A stretch of DNA of 64,000 bases from Helicobacter sp. (GTDB lineage: Bacteria > Campylobacterota > Campylobacteria > Campylobacterales > Helicobacteraceae), in contig JALEPE010000097.1 in assembly GCA_022766795.1 (NCBI GenBank), positions 27,581-91,580 on the forward strand, given 5' to 3'. Of the stretch, positions 37,086-46,060 are shown piece by piece (position 1 is the stretch's first letter; every line of letters begins with the position of its first letter). The position numbers and the translations under genes were made by a program. The notes under the pieces are model-generated. The model did no database searches and had not been told where the DNA came from. It was given only the letters and a program-made list of their open reading frames with translations.

Positions 37086-37788
37086 ATTGTTCTTTATTGG
37101 ATAAAACAAAAAAGTTGTTTTTGCCACAGGAATACCTATTGCAAACTATATTAGTGATGTGTTTGTTTTGCAAAAGTTTCTAGGCGCAAATGAATTAGGG
37201 TGCGTAGGATTATCTAGCTTTGATGAATGGTGTAAGAATTTTGCTAGGGCAACTTCAGAGTATGAAATGGATATGCGCGAGCAATATAAACTCATCACAC
37301 GCTTAAGAGATTTTGAGAATCTGCCAGAATTAAAGCAAATGTATGCGCAATTTGCCGATGTTGTTACAAAAGAGGATTTAAACAATCAAATCATCGCACA
37401 AGGTGGTAAGCGCGTAGAGCCTGCGCCAAATTATCAAAGCATTATTGTAGAGAAGTCTAAGGAATTACAAGAATATATGAGTGAAGCAGATTTGCGCTTA
37501 ATTAACCCCTTATTACCCCGCGACCCTAATGGTAAGGTTGCTAAAATGACGGAAAATATCCTTGAAAACTACAAGAAATTTAGGAATTTTAAAGGCATAC
37601 AGCTTATCTTTTGCGACAGAGGGATTCCAAGCTCAAAATCTAATCTTAGTGCCGTAAGAAGTAATATTAAATCTTTAGAATCTAAGCTAAAAAAAGAAAC
37701 AGACGCAGGAAAGATAATCCAGTTAGAATCTGATTTGCAGACTTTAAAAGAGGAATTAAGTGCAAAGATCAATAAAAGAAAGCTTTAA
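37085..37788 (+). pseudogene. Fragment of a large SNF2-type helicase / N6-methylase from a phage or integrative element
   Basis: A frame open from 37159 (about 209 residues) continues upstream after one frameshift at the A6 run 37108-37113: LLDKTKK in one frame, then VVFATGIPIANYISDVFVLQ in the next. ATGIP is the SNF2-like ATGTP motif. Downstream SSFDEWCKNFARATSEYEMD and TQ/IQLIFCDRGIPSS segments match the helicase part of very large methylase-helicase proteins of phages, plasmids and ICEs. Both ends are missing (neither the N6-methylase nor the KMGAGTN motif is present). A relic left by a mobile element. Confidence 0.6.
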
Positions 37789-37873
37789 AAGGTTATAGTA
37801 TTTAAGAAACTACGATACGAGCCTGTAGGACGCGGATATAGGGTTATTCTATGAGCAATAATGCTATAGATGC
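37789..37873. other. Short spacer at the end of the decayed locus
   Basis: Contains a plus-strand stretch that reads LRYEPVGRGYRVIL and an ATG with SNNAIDAYE, which may be further remains of the same mobile element. No complete gene. Confidence 0.35.
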
Positions 37874-38779
37874 TTATGAAAGTTTCCAAACCGCATCAAA
37901 CTTCTTTTGCAAATAAAGAGGTTGGTAAGATTGTTTTGCCTTTCTTAATCCCTCAATCCCCAAATCTTCCTCGCGATTTACAAGAGAATAGGCACGCCAA
38001 GTATGCGCTAAAAATTCACGATTAATAGCCTGATAAGCCCCTTGATATTCAATGTCGGCTTTTTCAATATGGATTACTGCTGTGTCCTTATTAAGCGGTT
38101 CTCCGAAGCTAAAGGCGATGATTTTCCCCTCTACGCGCAAGATTCCGCCTTTAAAATCAAGATTATGAAATTCCTTTAGGGATTCTATAATACCCACATA
38201 TTCATTGCGCAAACCATCACTTGCGTCATCGCTAATTTTGCCAAACCAATTTTGATAAGTTAAAATAAGCTCCTCAAGATTGTTAGAATCTAGCTCCTCA
38301 TAGCTAAATGCGTAACGTTCCACAAAACGATTTAAATGCGTCTTTTTTTTATGATATTTTTTACCCTTTAGCTCAATGAGTTCGGGGATAGAATAGATAT
38401 AATCGCTCCTATCTTCACGATAAATGAAGTCAAATTTATCTGGAATAAGGGATTCCAACTCCGCCTTATCTACTTCGCTTAAGGAATGGATAGAAAAAGT
38501 CAAACCTTTTGCTTTGCAGATTTCTTGTAATTGTAGAATCGTTTGTTTTTTGCTTTCTAAATTATTTTGTTTATGGATTGGATAAAATATAAAAGGGTTT
38601 TCGTTGGGATATTGGGTTTTAACGATTAAGCAATCATTTAGAATCGCCCAACTAATATGACGCGCATAATGCCAAAGATAGAGATTTGTAAAGGTAAGGT
38701 CTGAAACAAGAATATCGTGTGAAGCAAAGAAGCTAGTGAGTAACTCCTTGTCTTCAATATCAATCGGTTTCCATTGCAT
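37874..38779 (-). CDS. DUF2156 (GNAT-fold) protein, phosphatidylglycerol lysyltransferase C-terminal-like
   Basis: 301 residues. Opens with WKPIDIEDKELLTSFFASHD and a LTFTNLYLWH segment; ends with LGIEGLRKAKQSYQPLYLQK, the usual DUF2156 pattern. A KKYHKKKTHLNRF segment near residue 155 is characteristic. Family members have an acetyltransferase-like fold; some are fused in lysyl-PG synthases, but here it stands alone without membrane helices. Substrate unknown. Confidence 0.78.
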   Translation of the reverse strand: MQWKPIDIEDKELLTSFFASHDILVSDLTFTNLYLWHYARHISWAILNDCLIVKTQYPNENPFIFYPIHKQNNLESKKQTILQLQEICKAKGLTFSIHSLSEVDKAELESLIPDKFDFIYREDRSDYIYSIPELIELKGKKYHKKKTHLNRFVERYAFSYEELDSNNLEELILTYQNWFGKISDDASDGLRNEYVGIIESLKEFHNLDFKGGILRVEGKIIAFSFGEPLNKDTAVIHIEKADIEYQGAYQAINREFLAHTWRAYSLVNREEDLGIEGLRKAKQSYQPLYLQKKFDAVWKLS

Positions 38780-38805
38780 TTATATTCCTTTTAATTGAAA
38801 AAGGT

Positions 38806-38811
38806 ATTATA
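38806..38811 (-). promoter_or_regulatory. Probable -10 box for the DUF2156 gene
   Basis: TATAAT on the minus strand in TTGCTATAATACC, 27 bases upstream of the ATG at 38779 and just after the stop of the FliT-like gene, so it separates this gene from the flagellar operon. Confidence 0.6.
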
Positions 38812-38815
38812 GCAA

Positions 38816-39070
38816 TTAAAAAGAAATATTAAGCCTTTGCGCATTATTTTCTTGTTGAGGAAAGAAATTTTTGGTTTGTTTAAGTTTGCGCATTTCAACG
38901 CCTAATCTTTCCCTTTGTGCTTTTGCATATTCTGTGATTTGCTCCATAATTGCTAGAGCTTCAAACATTTCATCACGCGTTTTTAGAATCGGTGTATTGT
39001 CTAAAAGCTCGTTTAATTTGTTGTCGTTTTTGTTTAAGTATGCTACTTTAAGTTCATTAAGCCAATTCAT
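38816..39070 (-). CDS. FliT-like flagellar protein
   Basis: 84 residues, helical and charged. No strong motif, but position downstream of flaG-fliD-fliS with a 14-base overlap with fliS matches the small gene found there in Helicobacter, proposed as a FliT-like chaperone of FliD. Function by context only. Confidence 0.6.
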   Translation of the reverse strand: MNWLNELKVAYLNKNDNKLNELLDNTPILKTRDEMFEALAIMEQITEYAKAQRERLGVEMRKLKQTKNFFPQQENNAQRLNISF

Positions 39071-39434
39071 GATTTACCTCTTTCCACGCTTCAAGTAATC
39101 CCTTGACTACTTTAATCACGATGTCAATTTTTTCTTTGTTGTTTTCCATATTTGCTTGAGTGAGGAGCTTTATTTGGTGTGTGTAAAGCCCTGTTAGATA
39201 ATGGGCAACTTGCCCACCCTTTTCATAATCAAGCGAATTTAAAAGTTCCACAAAAATATCTGTGGTGCGATTGATATAATAAATCTTTTTCTCAATATCT
39301 TCTGAATCAATACAACGTTTTGCCATAGAAGCAAAACGCAAAATCCCCTCATAAAGCATTTCTACAAGCTTTGCTGGGGATTCCACCGCAACAGAGTTTT
39401 GCTGATAAGAATTGTAGGCTAAACTACTTTTCAT
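39057..39434 (-). CDS. fliS: Flagellar export chaperone FliS
   Basis: 125 residues. NSYQQNSVAVESPAKLVEML at the N-terminus and a four-helix bundle (EGILRFASMAKRCIDSEDIE, GQVAHYLTGLYTHQIKLLT) are typical. Binds flagellin C-termini before export. 15 bases after fliD. Confidence 0.94.
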   Translation of the reverse strand: MKSSLAYNSYQQNSVAVESPAKLVEMLYEGILRFASMAKRCIDSEDIEKKIYYINRTTDIFVELLNSLDYEKGGQVAHYLTGLYTHQIKLLTQANMENNKEKIDIVIKVVKGLLEAWKEVNHELA

Positions 39435-39449
39435 CTTTTTGATCCTTTA

Positions 39450-41513
39450 TTAGTTTGAATTCATTGATTGAATCATATTCTGAACCGTTTGTGCTTGTTG
39501 TTGTGTTTTAGCAATGAGTTGGTCATACGCTGACCATTTCTCTGCCATTGTGTCATAGCGCGTATCAATGCTTTCTTGCGTTTTCTTTTTATCCTCATTG
39601 AGGGTTTTTTGCTCATCTACAAGAGAAGTTTCTAAAAGCTTTAATGTAGAGTTGCTTCCTGTAATGAGTTTATCCATTGTAGTGCGGAGCTTTGTAAAGA
39701 CTCCATCTACTTCTGTTTCCTCACCTCTAATTGTGCTAGTTGCGCTTCTAAAGAAAGACACCGCAGCGTCTGGATCTTCTTTAAATGCAGAGTTAAATTT
39801 CTCTTTATCCATTTTTAATGTGCCATCATCATTGAAGTAAATTCCATATTTTACGAGGTTATTGCCATTGACATCGTTAGAGGAGATAATGCTATTAAAT
39901 TGTCTCACAATCTGCCTAATGTCGCTGTTGCCATTAAAAACACCCGCAACTTCAGTATCCTCATCGTATTTCATCAACTCCGTGATTTTGTTATACATTG
40001 TATTGTAATTTTCTACAAACTTTTCCATTTCCTCTGCGATTCCACTATCATCACGCGTGATTCGGACAATGACATCTTTATTTGCCTCTGTTACAGCAGT
40101 AAGTTCTAAAGAGAGTCCTGAAACCACATCATCAAAGCTGTTTTTATCGCGTTCTACTGCAATGCCATTGTAAGTGAATTTTGCATTTTGCGCGTTTTGG
40201 ATATTGGTAAGATCCATTTTATCTAAAAAGCTTTTGCTTGATGTATAGCTTCCCTCTGTTAGCCCAATAGAATCTAAGGTTTTCTTTTTATCTGCGTCTG
40301 TTGCGCCCTCTGCACCGATTTTTATTTCGCTACCATCTACACTTTTGATAGCCAATTTTCCATCTTTAACTTCTGCAGAAACTTTGCCTTGCAAATTCGT
40401 ATTGTTATTAATTGAATCGGCAATTTCTTTAGCATTCTCAGCGCCTGTGCCTTTATTGATTGCGTTTAAGTCAATTTTTTCACCATTGATTGTAAGGCTA
40501 CCGCTTAATTGCCCCGCAACAACATTTTTCCCTTGAATTGTATTTCCACTTCCCGCAGAAGTTTTCACAAAACCTAAGTCAGTATCGACTTCTTGCACTC
40601 CATCAGCAGGTTTCATTTTCGCCTTTTCAACAGTTACATTAATGTCGTTACCTTTTGTATCGTTTAAAAGCAAACCTTTGCCTGTGCTATTTAAGCCAAT
40701 AGTAATCTCACCACTTGCGATCTTATTTTTTAAGTCAGAAAGGTTAGAATCGGTGTTGATTTTGTTGTTAATCGCTTCTAAAACAGCCTTAGCGTTGTCT
40801 TCGGCATTGTTTCCTACCTTGCTTCCAACTGTGGATAAATCCACTTTCACTTCTTGACCGTCAATTTCAATCTTTAGCGTTCCGCTTGTGAGTTGTCCGC
40901 CCGGCATTGCGGCACTCTCTAATGTGCTACCAAAATAGATTTTGTTTTGCGCACCAGAATCTTTGCTTTGAATCATTAGCTGATAAGGGTTGTCTCCACC
41001 TGTTTTCATAATGATACCCATCACCGCACCATTGGTTTTATCAGTAATGGCTTGTCCAACTTCTGCTACACTCATACCTGCCTTAATGTCAATGTTGTAA
41101 TTTGTGCCATTGTGATAGAAGTTTAAAGATGTATTTTCTGTGCTAAAAACGCTATCTCTTGAGGCGAATTTTAAACCCACTTGATTAACATCGTTTTGTG
41201 CAAGTTGTTTGACATTGATTTTAATATCTTGAATCGCCAAACCCTCTCCAGCAGTTGCCTTGACGCCACTACCTTCCACAGAGGAAGAACGTTTTTGAAA
41301 GGTGCTATAATCTGATAAGTTTTTGAAATTTGTATTCAGAGAAGTCATCATTGTTAAGAGTGATGTAAGCTCTGTTTGTTTCTCCATATTGGCTTCAATT
41401 TTTTTTGTAATGGGATTGATTTGATTTTTTATATCATTGTCTTTCATCTGCTCGATAACATCCCAACTTAGGTTACTTGAAATCCCTAATACAGATTGTG
41501 ATCCTAAAGCCAT
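39450..41513 (-). CDS. fliD: Flagellar filament cap protein FliD
   Basis: 687 residues, close to the H. pylori length. N-terminal coiled D0 region, then repeated beta-rich D2/D3 domains carrying several similar units (VAGQLSGSLTINGEKIDLNA and LTSGTLKIEIDGQEVKVDLS both resemble flagellin hook-associated FlaE-like repeats), and a C-terminal coiled region ending AQTVQNMIQSMNSN. Caps the filament and folds incoming flagellin. Confidence 0.95.
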   Translation of the reverse strand: MALGSQSVLGISSNLSWDVIEQMKDNDIKNQINPITKKIEANMEKQTELTSLLTMMTSLNTNFKNLSDYSTFQKRSSSVEGSGVKATAGEGLAIQDIKINVKQLAQNDVNQVGLKFASRDSVFSTENTSLNFYHNGTNYNIDIKAGMSVAEVGQAITDKTNGAVMGIIMKTGGDNPYQLMIQSKDSGAQNKIYFGSTLESAAMPGGQLTSGTLKIEIDGQEVKVDLSTVGSKVGNNAEDNAKAVLEAINNKINTDSNLSDLKNKIASGEITIGLNSTGKGLLLNDTKGNDINVTVEKAKMKPADGVQEVDTDLGFVKTSAGSGNTIQGKNVVAGQLSGSLTINGEKIDLNAINKGTGAENAKEIADSINNNTNLQGKVSAEVKDGKLAIKSVDGSEIKIGAEGATDADKKKTLDSIGLTEGSYTSSKSFLDKMDLTNIQNAQNAKFTYNGIAVERDKNSFDDVVSGLSLELTAVTEANKDVIVRITRDDSGIAEEMEKFVENYNTMYNKITELMKYDEDTEVAGVFNGNSDIRQIVRQFNSIISSNDVNGNNLVKYGIYFNDDGTLKMDKEKFNSAFKEDPDAAVSFFRSATSTIRGEETEVDGVFTKLRTTMDKLITGSNSTLKLLETSLVDEQKTLNEDKKKTQESIDTRYDTMAEKWSAYDQLIAKTQQQAQTVQNMIQSMNSN

Positions 41514-41532
41514 AATAATCTCCTTCTAAAGT

Positions 41533-41922
41533 TTATGCTTGTTTGTTGAATATAATCCCAACCACTTCTTTCATTTTTGCCATTAATTCCATTGCTTCAT
41601 CGCTTGGAATCTTGCGGATTACGCGGTTGGTATCCCGTTCGCTCACGGTTACATATAATCCTTCAATATCTTCACTAAAGCCAAATGTTACATTTGTATT
41701 TAGAGGATTTAGCTCTTTATTTAGTTGCTGTGCAAGTTCATTGAGCTTTTGCTTTTGCTCTTCAACCTTTTGCTCCTCGTTTGATTTATCAATTTCTGTT
41801 TGCATTTGCTGAACTTGCGAGATGGGTTGCTGCGATTTCCCGCTATTTTCAACTGGTTGTTTCGTGTATGCAACATTCCCCTGTGTTCTAGCAATATCCA
41901 TTCCAACTTCGCCAATATTCAT
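41533..41922 (-). CDS. flaG: FlaG family flagellar protein
   Basis: 129 residues. N-terminal half low-complexity (Q, S, N, E); C-terminal conserved FlaG domain with LNKELNPLNTNVTFGFSEDI and a VRKIPSDEAMELMAKMKEV-like end. Influences filament length. First gene of flaG-fliD-fliS-fliT-like, behind a sigma-28-type promoter. Confidence 0.92.
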   Translation of the reverse strand: MNIGEVGMDIARTQGNVAYTKQPVENSGKSQQPISQVQQMQTEIDKSNEEQKVEEQKQKLNELAQQLNKELNPLNTNVTFGFSEDIEGLYVTVSERDTNRVIRKIPSDEAMELMAKMKEVVGIIFNKQA

Positions 41923-41963
41923 AAATACCTCCTTGTTAAGACGATAAAAAGAATCTATGAAGT

Positions 41964-41990
41964 ATATCGGATATTTTGTTTAAAAGTTAA
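41964..41990 (-). promoter_or_regulatory. Sigma-28 (FliA) promoter of flaG operon
   Basis: On the minus strand: TTAA, 15 bases, then TCCGATAT, close to the Campylobacter/Helicobacter FliA consensus (TAAA-N15-GCCGATAA). It lies about 42 bases before the flaG ATG at 41922, and fits late flagellar genes. Confidence 0.7.
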
Positions 41991-42017
41991 TAGAAAAATT
42001 TAAAATTTATAAATTTT

Positions 42018-43343
42018 TTAAATATTTTTTGTGTTAATGAGTTCTAGAGGATCAATATGTTTATCTTTTAGGGTTACTTCAAATTTAAGCGCATTATCAA
42101 CGCGTCCTATTGTATAGCCCTTTTTTACGGCACGTCCGGGTTTAATTGTGGGGGCGATTTTATCTAGTTGTGCATAGATGGTATGCATATTGTCTTTATG
42201 CTCAATAATAACAACGCGTTTAAGAATCGGAGTGTCTTTAGCAAAGACAACCTTACCATCTAACACACTTTTAACTTTATCGTCTCCTTTTGGCATTAAT
42301 GTAATAGACTCATTAAAGACTTTCATTTTATAAACAGGATCAAAATAAGGACCAAAATATTTTTCAATGGAAAAATTATCCAAAGGTGCGATTGTCTTTG
42401 CGCCTTTGTATTTTGTTGTGCTAATGTCGTGGTAGGAGCTTGCCACTTGACGCACATCAAAGCCGTCTGAAGAGGGGATTGGAGATTCTATTGATGGTTT
42501 AGTGGCAGATTTGGGTGGTATGTTGGCTTTTGTCTCTTGTGCTTTGGAATCTGTTTTGGGCGTGGAATCTTTAGCTTGTGCTACTTTTTGCGATTCTGTA
42601 TTTTGTTTTTGTAATTTTGCTTTTTGCGCTTCTTGTTTTTTTAGAATATTTAAATTTGCTAAAATATTTTGTAAGGCATCACGCTCTTTGGCAATTTTTT
42701 GTAAGGCGTCATTATATTGTGTAATTTCCTTTTGATAATTTGCAATGAGTGCTGCTTGTTTGTTTTGTAGTTCTTTAAGTTGCACACGTTTTTTGTTTTC
42801 TATATCAATAAAGTTTTTTAGTTTATCAATTTCATTTTGTAAGTTTTTTAATGTTTCTAACGTTTTGCTCTGTTTTTCGCTAAGTTGTTTTAAATGTATT
42901 TTTGCTGTATCACTTAGTGTTTTGAAGCTCTCCTCTGTAATCAAATCTTGTATGGATTCTGGTTGAAAATCGTTGAGCAAAATAACAAAAGAAATTTCCT
43001 TTACAATTAAATCAATCATTTCTAATTCTATGTTTTTGCGTATTTGAAATAAGGAATCTTGACTGGTGGATAAACTCTGCATTTGTGCGGACTTTATGTC
43101 ATACTCTTTTTGGTTTTTGGCAATATTTTCTTCACTAATTTGAATAGTTTTTTCTAATTCTTTACTTTCTTTTTCTTGTTGATTAATGGCTTCACCCAAT
43201 TCTTGAAGTTTTTTACTGATTTGTGAGGCTTTTTTTTTGCTCTCCATTAGCGCGGATTCATTTTGGTTGATTTTTTGATTAATATCTTTCGTGTCGGCAC
43301 TGATTAGGGTTGAAGCAATAAGAATCGCAAATAAAATCCGCAT
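42018..43343 (-). CDS. EnvC-like murein hydrolase activator (M23 peptidase family)
   Basis: 441 residues from the ATG at 43343 (RBS AAGGG); a TTG at 43379 would overlap ftsX. Signal peptide MRILFAILIASTLISA, long coiled coils (about 20-250, rich in K, Q, E), a low-complexity linker, and a C-terminal LytM domain (VLDGKVVFAKDTPI, VIIEHKDNMHTIYAQLDK). The canonical zinc-binding His/Asp pair of active M23 enzymes is not clear, as in EnvC activators. Next to ftsEX, so it probably links FtsEX to amidase activation at division. Confidence 0.82.
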   Translation of the reverse strand: MRILFAILIASTLISADTKDINQKINQNESALMESKKKASQISKKLQELGEAINQQEKESKELEKTIQISEENIAKNQKEYDIKSAQMQSLSTSQDSLFQIRKNIELEMIDLIVKEISFVILLNDFQPESIQDLITEESFKTLSDTAKIHLKQLSEKQSKTLETLKNLQNEIDKLKNFIDIENKKRVQLKELQNKQAALIANYQKEITQYNDALQKIAKERDALQNILANLNILKKQEAQKAKLQKQNTESQKVAQAKDSTPKTDSKAQETKANIPPKSATKPSIESPIPSSDGFDVRQVASSYHDISTTKYKGAKTIAPLDNFSIEKYFGPYFDPVYKMKVFNESITLMPKGDDKVKSVLDGKVVFAKDTPILKRVVIIEHKDNMHTIYAQLDKIAPTIKPGRAVKKGYTIGRVDNALKFEVTLKDKHIDPLELINTKNI

Positions 43344-43353
43344 AAATTTTCCC

Positions 43354-44160
43354 TTAATCCTTCTGTTGCAAGCTAACAATCCAAACGGCAGTGAGTGATA
43401 AAGCCAACCCCGTTAATAGCAACACAATGGAATCTAAAATGGGTGAGAAAATTTCGGGATTTAGCCCCAATTCTTGAAAGAATATTAATAAGACTGGATT
43501 TTGGGCGATATAGAATAATCCACCTGAAACAATGATGGTAGCAATGATTGTATCGGCGCAAGCAAGACGGAATAGCACCTGTGAGCGCATCCAAAGTGGC
43601 GCACCAAATAAAGTCATAATCTCCATTCGCTCTAAATGCTGAAACTTCCAAATTTCAATTTGTTTAAACATCAATAAAAGACTGATTAACGCAATGAGGC
43701 TTGAAAAAATGATAATACTTCCATTAATAATGAGTAAAAGTTGATAAATTTGACTATGACTTTTGCTAAATGTTTCAATCCGTATCACACCTTCAAAATT
43801 ATTTAACACATTTTGAATCGCAATGAGCCTAGCATCACTTGGGTATTGATTAAGGGTTAAAGAATAAAAGTGGGGCAAGGATTTTTTGAGCAAAATTAAA
43901 TTTGCCTGACTAATGCTATTTTTGAGACGCTCTAAAATAAGTTGTGAATCAATGGGCGTAAGTGCTTGCACCTCGCCGATTTTATTGCGTAGAGATTCTA
44001 AAGTTAGTTCATTTTTGCTGGCTAAAACAATGGCATAATTTTGTCCTAACTTATTTTCATAATCATTGAGCGTGCGATGCACCAATAAAATGCTTTCTAG
44101 TGCAAAGAGTAGGGCAACAAGTGGGATAATCAAACTCAAATGGTTTTTAAGAGAGTTCAT
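43354..44160 (-). CDS. ftsX: Cell division protein FtsX
   Basis: 268 residues from the ATG at 44160, preceded by AAGGGG; overlaps ftsE by 14 bases. Four membrane helices: near residues 8-30, about 140-170, 193-220 and 240-262. Large periplasmic loop between the first two. Membrane part of the FtsEX ABC complex that regulates peptidoglycan hydrolysis through the neighbouring EnvC-like protein. Confidence 0.9.
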   Translation of the reverse strand: MNSLKNHLSLIIPLVALLFALESILLVHRTLNDYENKLGQNYAIVLASKNELTLESLRNKIGEVQALTPIDSQLILERLKNSISQANLILLKKSLPHFYSLTLNQYPSDARLIAIQNVLNNFEGVIRIETFSKSHSQIYQLLLIINGSIIIFSSLIALISLLLMFKQIEIWKFQHLERMEIMTLFGAPLWMRSQVLFRLACADTIIATIIVSGGLFYIAQNPVLLIFFQELGLNPEIFSPILDSIVLLLTGLALSLTAVWIVSLQQKD

Positions 44161-44815
44161 ATACGACCCCTTCTTCAATGTGAAAATGCCGATAATGAAT
44201 GCCTAGTGTTTCTGGAATCCTGTGTGTAACAACAACCACAGTAATACCTAGTTGTGTATTGACGCCCCTTAAGAGATTCCATATCACTTCAGAGGAATAG
44301 TCATCAAGGTTACCTGTCGGCTCATCCGCTAAAATCAAAAGAGGATTGTGCGCTAAGGCACGCGCCATTGCAACGCGCTGTTGCTCACCCCCGCTAAGTT
44401 CCATTGGGTATTTACTACCTTTGTGGGAGAGTTTAATATGTGCGAGAAGTCTGTCGGTTTGTGCTTGACAAGATTCTTTTGTGAAGCCCCCAATAACCAT
44501 TGGTAACATTACATTTTTTTCAACATTAAAATCTTTAATGAGTTTATAATCTTGAAAGATGATTCCTAAATGGCGGCGCAAAATTTCTATGTTTTTCTTA
44601 TTCGCTTTAAACATTTCTACACCACAAACTTCAAGTGAGCCACTTTTAAGAGGTAAATCTCCATACATTGAGCGCAGCAAAGTGCTTTTGCCGCTTCCGC
44701 TTTGCCCGCTAATAAATACGAATTCCTTAGAATAAATATCAAAACTAGCATTTTTAATGATGATGTCGTTGTTATAACCTAGATTGATGCCTCTTGCTTG
44801 AATAACGGGATTCAT
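44147..44815 (-). CDS. ftsE: Cell division ATP-binding protein FtsE
   Basis: 222 residues. Walker [16 protein letters not shown] near residues 35-49, ABC signature [15 protein letters not shown] near 139-153, Walker [13 protein letters not shown] near 160-171 and the switch His in VVTH. Partner of FtsX. Start overlaps the trmB stop (ATGA). Confidence 0.94.
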   Translation of the reverse strand: MNPVIQARGINLGYNNDIIIKNASFDIYSKEFVFISGQSGSGKSTLLRSMYGDLPLKSGSLEVCGVEMFKANKKNIEILRRHLGIIFQDYKLIKDFNVEKNVMLPMVIGGFTKESCQAQTDRLLAHIKLSHKGSKYPMELSGGEQQRVAMARALAHNPLLILADEPTGNLDDYSSEVIWNLLRGVNTQLGITVVVVTHRIPETLGIHYRHFHIEEGVVYELS

Positions 44816-46059
44816 TGTTTGCCTTTAAAATCGTGCGCAATAACCTCTACTAAAAGATTATGGGCTTTATGGTTGCTATGTGTCGGCAAAGGATTGTTTC
44901 TAAAATAATGCAAACCCTTTTCTTGTTGTAAAATATAACGTGTCTCTGGATAGTTAAAATCTCCGAAAGAAATGCGCATTGCCGAAGTTTTCTCTCCTAT
45001 GAATAAATCCTCTGTGTGTAAGAAATAACCATTTTTCACGCATTTTATTCTTTTAAAATACATTGGATTGAATGAATGATTGCAAAAATCAAATGTAAAA
45101 TCTAAGTTTTGCTCTTTGCTGGTTTGTTGTGCATAAAGCTCAAGATTGAAAATATCTTTATTTGCTCTAAGCCACCTTGCTTCATATTTGCTAGTAATAG
45201 TCTCTTGTGCATTGATTTGCGATTCTACTTTAAAATCATTTGCTAAATCTTGCGCTAAATTGTTTGCGAAATTGAAATATTCTAAACTATCGGTGCGCAA
45301 TTGTAAAAGTCCATTTTGTTTTAACACGCGCGCACATTGTGCGAGAAATGCTTGACTAAAGATTCTACGATGTGGTTTTTTGTCCCAAGGGACCGGAAAA
45401 TGTACAAAAATTTTATCCAATACATTAGAAGGCAATAGCTCCAAAAAAATCCGTGCATCATACGCTAGAATGAGAATATTATTTAAATGCTGTAAGCCAA
45501 TTTGCCGTGCAACTTGCTCTAAAGAGGGGTGGTGGATTTCTAACCCAATATGTAGAATCTCGGGATAATTTTGCGCATTATACAATAAGTGTCGTCCGCT
45601 TCCAAAGCCGATTTCAAGCCAAATTTCTTTGAATTGCCTTTGTGATTCCGCACATTTTTGATTAAAAAGATTGTGAAAATCCAAAAACGCATTAATTTCT
45701 TTAATAAAAGGAAGCTTGTATTCTGATGAAATATTGCTTGGATTTAGATTGTGCGTTGTAATGGAGTCTTGTAAATCCATAAGAATACTAAGCGCAGTTT
45801 TAATAATTTCAATGGGCGCGATGCGGGAATATTTATCAAAGCGCACGAGTGTTTCTGTGTTGTTAGATTCTATATTTTTAATTTCTAAAAAAAAATCCTG
45901 TGTCTTTTGAGATTTTGGGGTAAAACGTGTATGCAATAGTCCAAAGCTTGGATTGTTTTTAGAGATTAAAAACTCTAGGAATGCAAACTCCCCCGTTTCG
46001 TGTGAGACTTCTAAAGGGAGAGTTGGAAGCTGTAAGTATTTAGTCTTGAAATGCGGCAT
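44812..46059 (-). CDS. trmB: tRNA (guanine-N7-)-methyltransferase
   Basis: 415 residues from the ATG at 46059 (MPHFKTKYLQLP); the open frame runs further upstream but into the preceding gene. The SAM-binding LEIGFGSGRHLLYNAQNYPE lies near residue 180, with IGLEIHHPSLEQ and HFPVPWDKKPHRRIFS, the TrmB signature. Extra N-terminal (~165 residues) and C-terminal (~90) parts make it much longer than E. coli TrmB; the longer form is usual in Helicobacter. Modifies G46 of tRNAs. Confidence 0.9.
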   Translation of the reverse strand: MPHFKTKYLQLPTLPLEVSHETGEFAFLEFLISKNNPSFGLLHTRFTPKSQKTQDFFLEIKNIESNNTETLVRFDKYSRIAPIEIIKTALSILMDLQDSITTHNLNPSNISSEYKLPFIKEINAFLDFHNLFNQKCAESQRQFKEIWLEIGFGSGRHLLYNAQNYPEILHIGLEIHHPSLEQVARQIGLQHLNNILILAYDARIFLELLPSNVLDKIFVHFPVPWDKKPHRRIFSQAFLAQCARVLKQNGLLQLRTDSLEYFNFANNLAQDLANDFKVESQINAQETITSKYEARWLRANKDIFNLELYAQQTSKEQNLDFTFDFCNHSFNPMYFKRIKCVKNGYFLHTEDLFIGEKTSAMRISFGDFNYPETRYILQQEKGLHYFRNNPLPTHSNHKAHNLLVEVIAHDFKGKQ

Positions 46060-46060
46060 A

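Noticed and set aside
37146..37385. Minus-strand ORF over the helicase fragment
   Set aside because: The plus strand carries clear SNF2-type helicase motifs in this stretch, so the minus frame is a shadow.
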